64,000 bases of DNA from Trichoplax sp. H2 (taxonomy: Eukaryota; Placozoa; Uniplacotomia; Trichoplacea), in NCBI GenBank assembly GCA_003344405.1, contig NOWV01000001.1:1488001-1552000 (forward strand), written 5' to 3'. Positions 61,001-64,000 of the stretch are shown here, piece by piece; the stretch's first letter is position 1, and every line of letters starts with the position of its first letter. A model generated the notes under the pieces. It ran no database searches and had not been told where the DNA came from. It saw only the letters and a list, made by a program, of their open reading frames with translations. The position numbers and the translations under genes were made by a program.

Positions 61001-64000
61001 TAGTACCTCAAAAGACATGAATAGAATCCAGAACAACGTTAAACCAACCGTATCTGATAGTGTTGCAACTGATGGAACATTGCAAGCTAGTCAGATCCAA
61101 TCGCAAGCCAAATTAGAAAAGGCTGAAACTCAATCTAAAACAACAGAAAGTCAAACGTCGAAAGAAAATCCACCTAATGCCAAACCATCACTACACCAAC
61201 AATCTGTAAGTACCCCTTCTAGCCATGAAGTTGGCCCTATACCTAACAATCAAGAACCTAAAGTCAATGATGACCATCACGAAGAAGGTGAGCCCCCTAA
61301 TATTGTAATAAATAGGAGATCGAGTAAGATAGAGACTAAAATACTTAAACCTTCAGAGCTGGATACTGCAATACAGCGTAAATCACAGCTCGATTCCAAT
61401 GATAATCCTAATACACTAAATGACATCAATAAATTACCAGCTACAAAACAAGATGATACGAAGCCAATGACTTCATCCAACCAACAAGAGAATAACATAA
61501 CAAGCCCGGAATCCAAACCAACTAACAATAATTCCAGTAAGTTCGATAATAACTCGGTAGCAACGGAAGAACCGTTAACCAATAACTACCACACTAATAA
61601 TAAATCTCAAATCGATTTATCGCCTGTTTCTAAATCCAAAGAAGTTCAAGAGAATACGAAAGTAACTCCTCAAAATTATGCCAATGACACACTTAAGGCA
61701 GAGCCAACTTCCAATCGTAATGTAAGCTTGACTAGGGATGCAACTACTGTCAACCATAATAGTCAAATTACCAATGTAAGCTCCAAAGAGAGCATAAACG
61801 TTTCACCTAAGCAACATTTGCAGGATGAACCTAAAACTATTACCAACTCATCACAGGAAATAGAAATAACGCCTGTGCCTAAAACGAAGGGAGCAGTTAA
61901 TGCCTTTTTAAGATCTGGCATGGACGAGAATGACAGCAAGTCTGACAATCACTCTCATGAACCACCTACAGATCCTATTGTAGAAGAAGAAGAAATTAAG
62001 CCAACTGTTCATCGCGTTACTGCTAGCATGCCTCTTCATTTCTTGTTGGAACCTGAAGAGGATACAGAGTTAGATCATGATGGAAAGTCGTCGGAACCAT
62101 CTGTAACTGAAACAGCACAGTCTAATCCAAAAATACAAGTACCAACGGATATGAAAGTGAATCATATTCCTTCTGCTGATGAAGAGGCTAAGGAAAGAGT
62201 TACAGTTCATCCTATAAATGAGCATGACAGCAACAAGGTTGTAAAAGACCTAAAACATGGAAGTCAAGCTACACCTTACACAAAGTCAAATAGTCCTAAA
62301 GTAGCCATTAAATCGAAACAAGAAGAAGTGGATAACAAGCCTCATACTAACCTACATGATACTCCGAGCTACACTAAAGCGTATCCACAGAAAGAAGAAG
62401 AATCCATCCATCATGATGAGCGAAACAATGTTAATGCAGCCACAGAACCAAAAGTAAACACAACTGAAACAGCAAATCTATCACCTAAAATGAATAAAAT
62501 CGAAGAAAGTAAGACTATTCATACAACAGACCAATCTGATCATAAAACAGCCAATCTATCACCTAAAATGAGCGCTAATGAAAGTAAGAATATATCTCAA
62601 CCAGATCATTCTGATCATGATCATGAAACATCGGGAGTAAAAGCTCCAATGACTTCAACAGCTGCAGTTAATAGCTCGATTACGACTACATCGCACGATG
62701 TGCCAGCCGCAGCTAGTATCGAGAAAACTTCTGCCCATGATGAAATTGCAAATGCAAGGACTAGCGAGGTTGCACCACCATCATCTACCGCAGAGAAAGC
62801 TCCAGTGAAGGCAGAAACAGCAGCTGCGGTAGCAGGGACGACAGAAGCGGTTGCAACTACATCCGCAACAATTTCAACAGCTTCCACTATCCCAGCTAAT
62901 ACAGCTCACGAAATAACTCCAGCAGCTTCTACTTCCATAAAAACTGTAAGAAATGCTACAGTCGAGGATGCAACGGTGGTAAAGCTTAACAGTAACACTA
63001 CTAATGAATCCATGTCAGCTACTCCTCATGTCGAAGCAGGCAACGATGCTAAGAAAGAGCCAAACCACGTTGTTGCTCAAGATGACCATGATCACGCAAA
63101 AGTAGTTGCAGCTGCAGTTGGAGCTACTGCAGCGGCGCAGCTACTGCTGCAGCTGTTTCTGTTACAGCTGATGCAACAGCACATCCTTCACCCGAAATTA
63201 ACACCAAAGAGGCTACAAAAGCTGCAGCTAATTTACATGCTGATGTGCATCATGAAGATGTTAAATCTGTTGCTGCTGCCGTTATTGCTTCCAATCGTGC
63301 TAGGAAACGTCTACAAAATCGTATTGCATCTCAAACATCTATTCAAACTGTTGATAAAGTAACGGGTAGGATGAAGATAAAGTTATGGCATGAAAAGGTA
63401 ACAGAGAATTTAGTCATAACCGTTTTTGGAGCGGAAGATCTGTATCCATGCGATCATAAAGTATATCGCAATGCCTACGCTAAAGTATTTATGTATCCAG
63501 AAGCTAGCCAATTTGGTAAACGTCGGACCAAAACATGCGACCGACAACTTAATCCAACGTGGAATCAAACCTTTATGTATTTTTCAATCAGTGATAAAAG
63601 ACTTGAAAGTTCTAGCTTGCAAGTAACGATCTGGGATAACGATAAAGATCATGGCATTAAGTTTTTAGGTGAAGTAATCATTAAGATGGCAACTGCTAGA
63701 TTGGATAATCAACCTCATTGGTATTTACTACGAAATCATGATCATTCTGTTGGTCAACTTCCTCCTCCGACACCAATTAAGAAGACTGCTTCGGATAAGC
63801 AATCATCTCATGGTCTACGCCGATCAAATGTATCTCTACATGCAACAAATACTAATGATGATAGTGTAGGTGCTATCTCAGAAGATTCAGTGGTTGGCCA
63901 TCCTGAAGAAGTTTACCATAGCTCAGTGAATGCTAATAAGTACCGTGTTGCTGATTCATCTAACTACGCCGAGCATGCAATGTCTAACACTGGCCATGAA
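43085..64000 (+). CDS. RIM-like presynaptic scaffold protein (3' end beyond window)
   Basis: RIM proteins tether Rab3 vesicles and Munc13 at release sites. Ten exons join in phase: 43085-43284, 52999-53173, 56602-57185, 57366-57464, 57662-57790, 57880-57987, 58400-58597, 58794-58928, 59030-59574, 59716 to window end. Exons 1-3 encode a Rab-binding helix (FSRLTEEERQRIQEVLKKQK) and a FYVE-type zinc finger with all eight cysteines: CGIC, CKFC, VCKRC and, across an intron, WSCLAC. Exons 3-10 encode roughly 1,900 disordered residues with proline-rich motifs. A C2 domain then begins GRMKIKLWHEK and contains GKRRTKTCDRQLNPTWNQTF, FLGEVIIK and PHWYLLRNHD, closest to RIM C2A. Unlike vertebrate RIM, no PDZ domain is visible between zinc finger and C2. 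The frame breaks once near 63130-63140 (see findings). The C2B domain, if any, lies outside. Piccolo or rabphilin relatives are less likely. Confidence 0.88.
46720..47310 (+). repeat. Degenerate tandem repeat, roughly 100-bp spacing
   Basis: The block ACTAGAGTA(A/G)TGCG or a decayed form recurs near 46752, 47058, 47144 and 47251, with weaker versions near 46883 and 46965. Each is followed by a TTTA/TCAAGTC segment and a pyrimidine-rich CTTTACCTTCT segment. Divergence is high. Confidence 0.6.
51249..51560 (+). repeat. Tandem repeat, about 110-bp unit, three copies
   Basis: Units begin at about 51250, 51361 and 51471 with TATTTATTTGTCTTAA and include GATCCCTTGATAAT, ACTCATTTTTA and AATAGACTAAAAA. 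It sits inside the first intron of the RIM-like gene. Confidence 0.82.
53174..56601 (+). other. Second intron of the RIM-like gene, 3.4 kb
   Basis: It interrupts the zinc finger between its sixth and seventh cysteines (donor GAG|GTAAGT, acceptor ATATAG). Parts near 55.3-55.9 kb look like diverged repeats of a block with GATTATAATCATAATCG or related text. I saw no exon that could encode a PDZ domain. Confidence 0.55.
63359..63745 (+). other. RIM-type C2A domain coding region
   Basis: The C2 beta-sandwich runs from VTGRMKIKLWHEK to HWYLLRNHD. Of the five aspartates that bind calcium in synaptotagmin-type C2 domains, the first is present (PCDHK), the second is replaced (RNAY instead of SDPY), loop 3 keeps two (WDNDKD), and the last is a lysine in a simple alignment. 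RIM C2A domains are also poor in calcium ligands and share RN-x-Y, so this probably binds little or no calcium. The polybasic GKRRTKT strand is kept. The region lies just after the apparent frameshift. Confidence 0.8.

Noticed and set aside
62621-62887. Minus-strand open frames opposite the big RIM-like exon
   Set aside because: Complement of alanine-, threonine- and serine-rich coding sequence; low-complexity shadows, as are the other minus-strand frames between 59.7 and 62.9 kb.

Overview
This window is metazoan genomic DNA. It is AT-rich, with genes split by short GT-AG introns of about 60 to 800 bases, and its families are animal ones: iodothyronine deiodinase, SLC22A18-type transporter, HACD dehydratase, V-ATPase subunit H and a RIM-type active-zone protein. 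The compact introns, intron-rich conserved genes and gene mix fit an early-branching animal such as a placozoan. That assignment is an inference; no species marker was tested. Two 20-N runs (12112-12131 and 19740-19759) show it is a draft scaffold.

Layout. 1-5 kb is mostly featureless DNA with a decayed Tc1/mariner transposase. 5-14 kb is a deiodinase cluster: two intact single-exon genes facing each other (5127-5939 plus, 8593-9420 minus), a 5'-truncated third copy (13242-13760 minus), and, fused head-to-head to it, the C-terminal end of a different deiodinase (13762-13989 plus). All three upstream-containing copies carry TGA at the selenocysteine position. A Ty3-like pol fragment lies at 11.5 kb. 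15.6-17.7 kb is an eight-exon HACD gene (minus). 18-20.6 kb is tandem repeats plus an assembly duplication around a gap. 21.3-23.9 kb is an SLC22A18-like transporter (minus, first exon not found). 26.2-27.9 kb is a seven-exon gene for an unrecognised coiled-coil protein (plus). 29.4-32.6 kb is the 18-exon V-ATPase subunit H gene (minus), possibly with a further 5' exon at 34.4-34.5 kb. 34.7-36.1 kb holds a 183-bp tandem repeat and a pogo/Tigger-like MITE. 36-43 kb has no gene I can support. From 43.1 kb to the window end runs one large gene (plus) for a RIM-like protein: an N-terminal Rab-binding/FYVE-type zinc finger, a very long disordered region and a RIM-type C2A domain. It has no visible PDZ domain, has an apparent frameshift before the C2 domain, and continues past the window.

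Exon models for HACD, SLC22A18, the coiled-coil gene, V-ATPase H and the RIM-like gene were built by hand. In each, GT/AG sites and codon phase agree across every junction listed and family homology continues across it. No operon-like relation between the genes is evident. The deiodinase copies are linked by duplication and by what looks like gene conversion.
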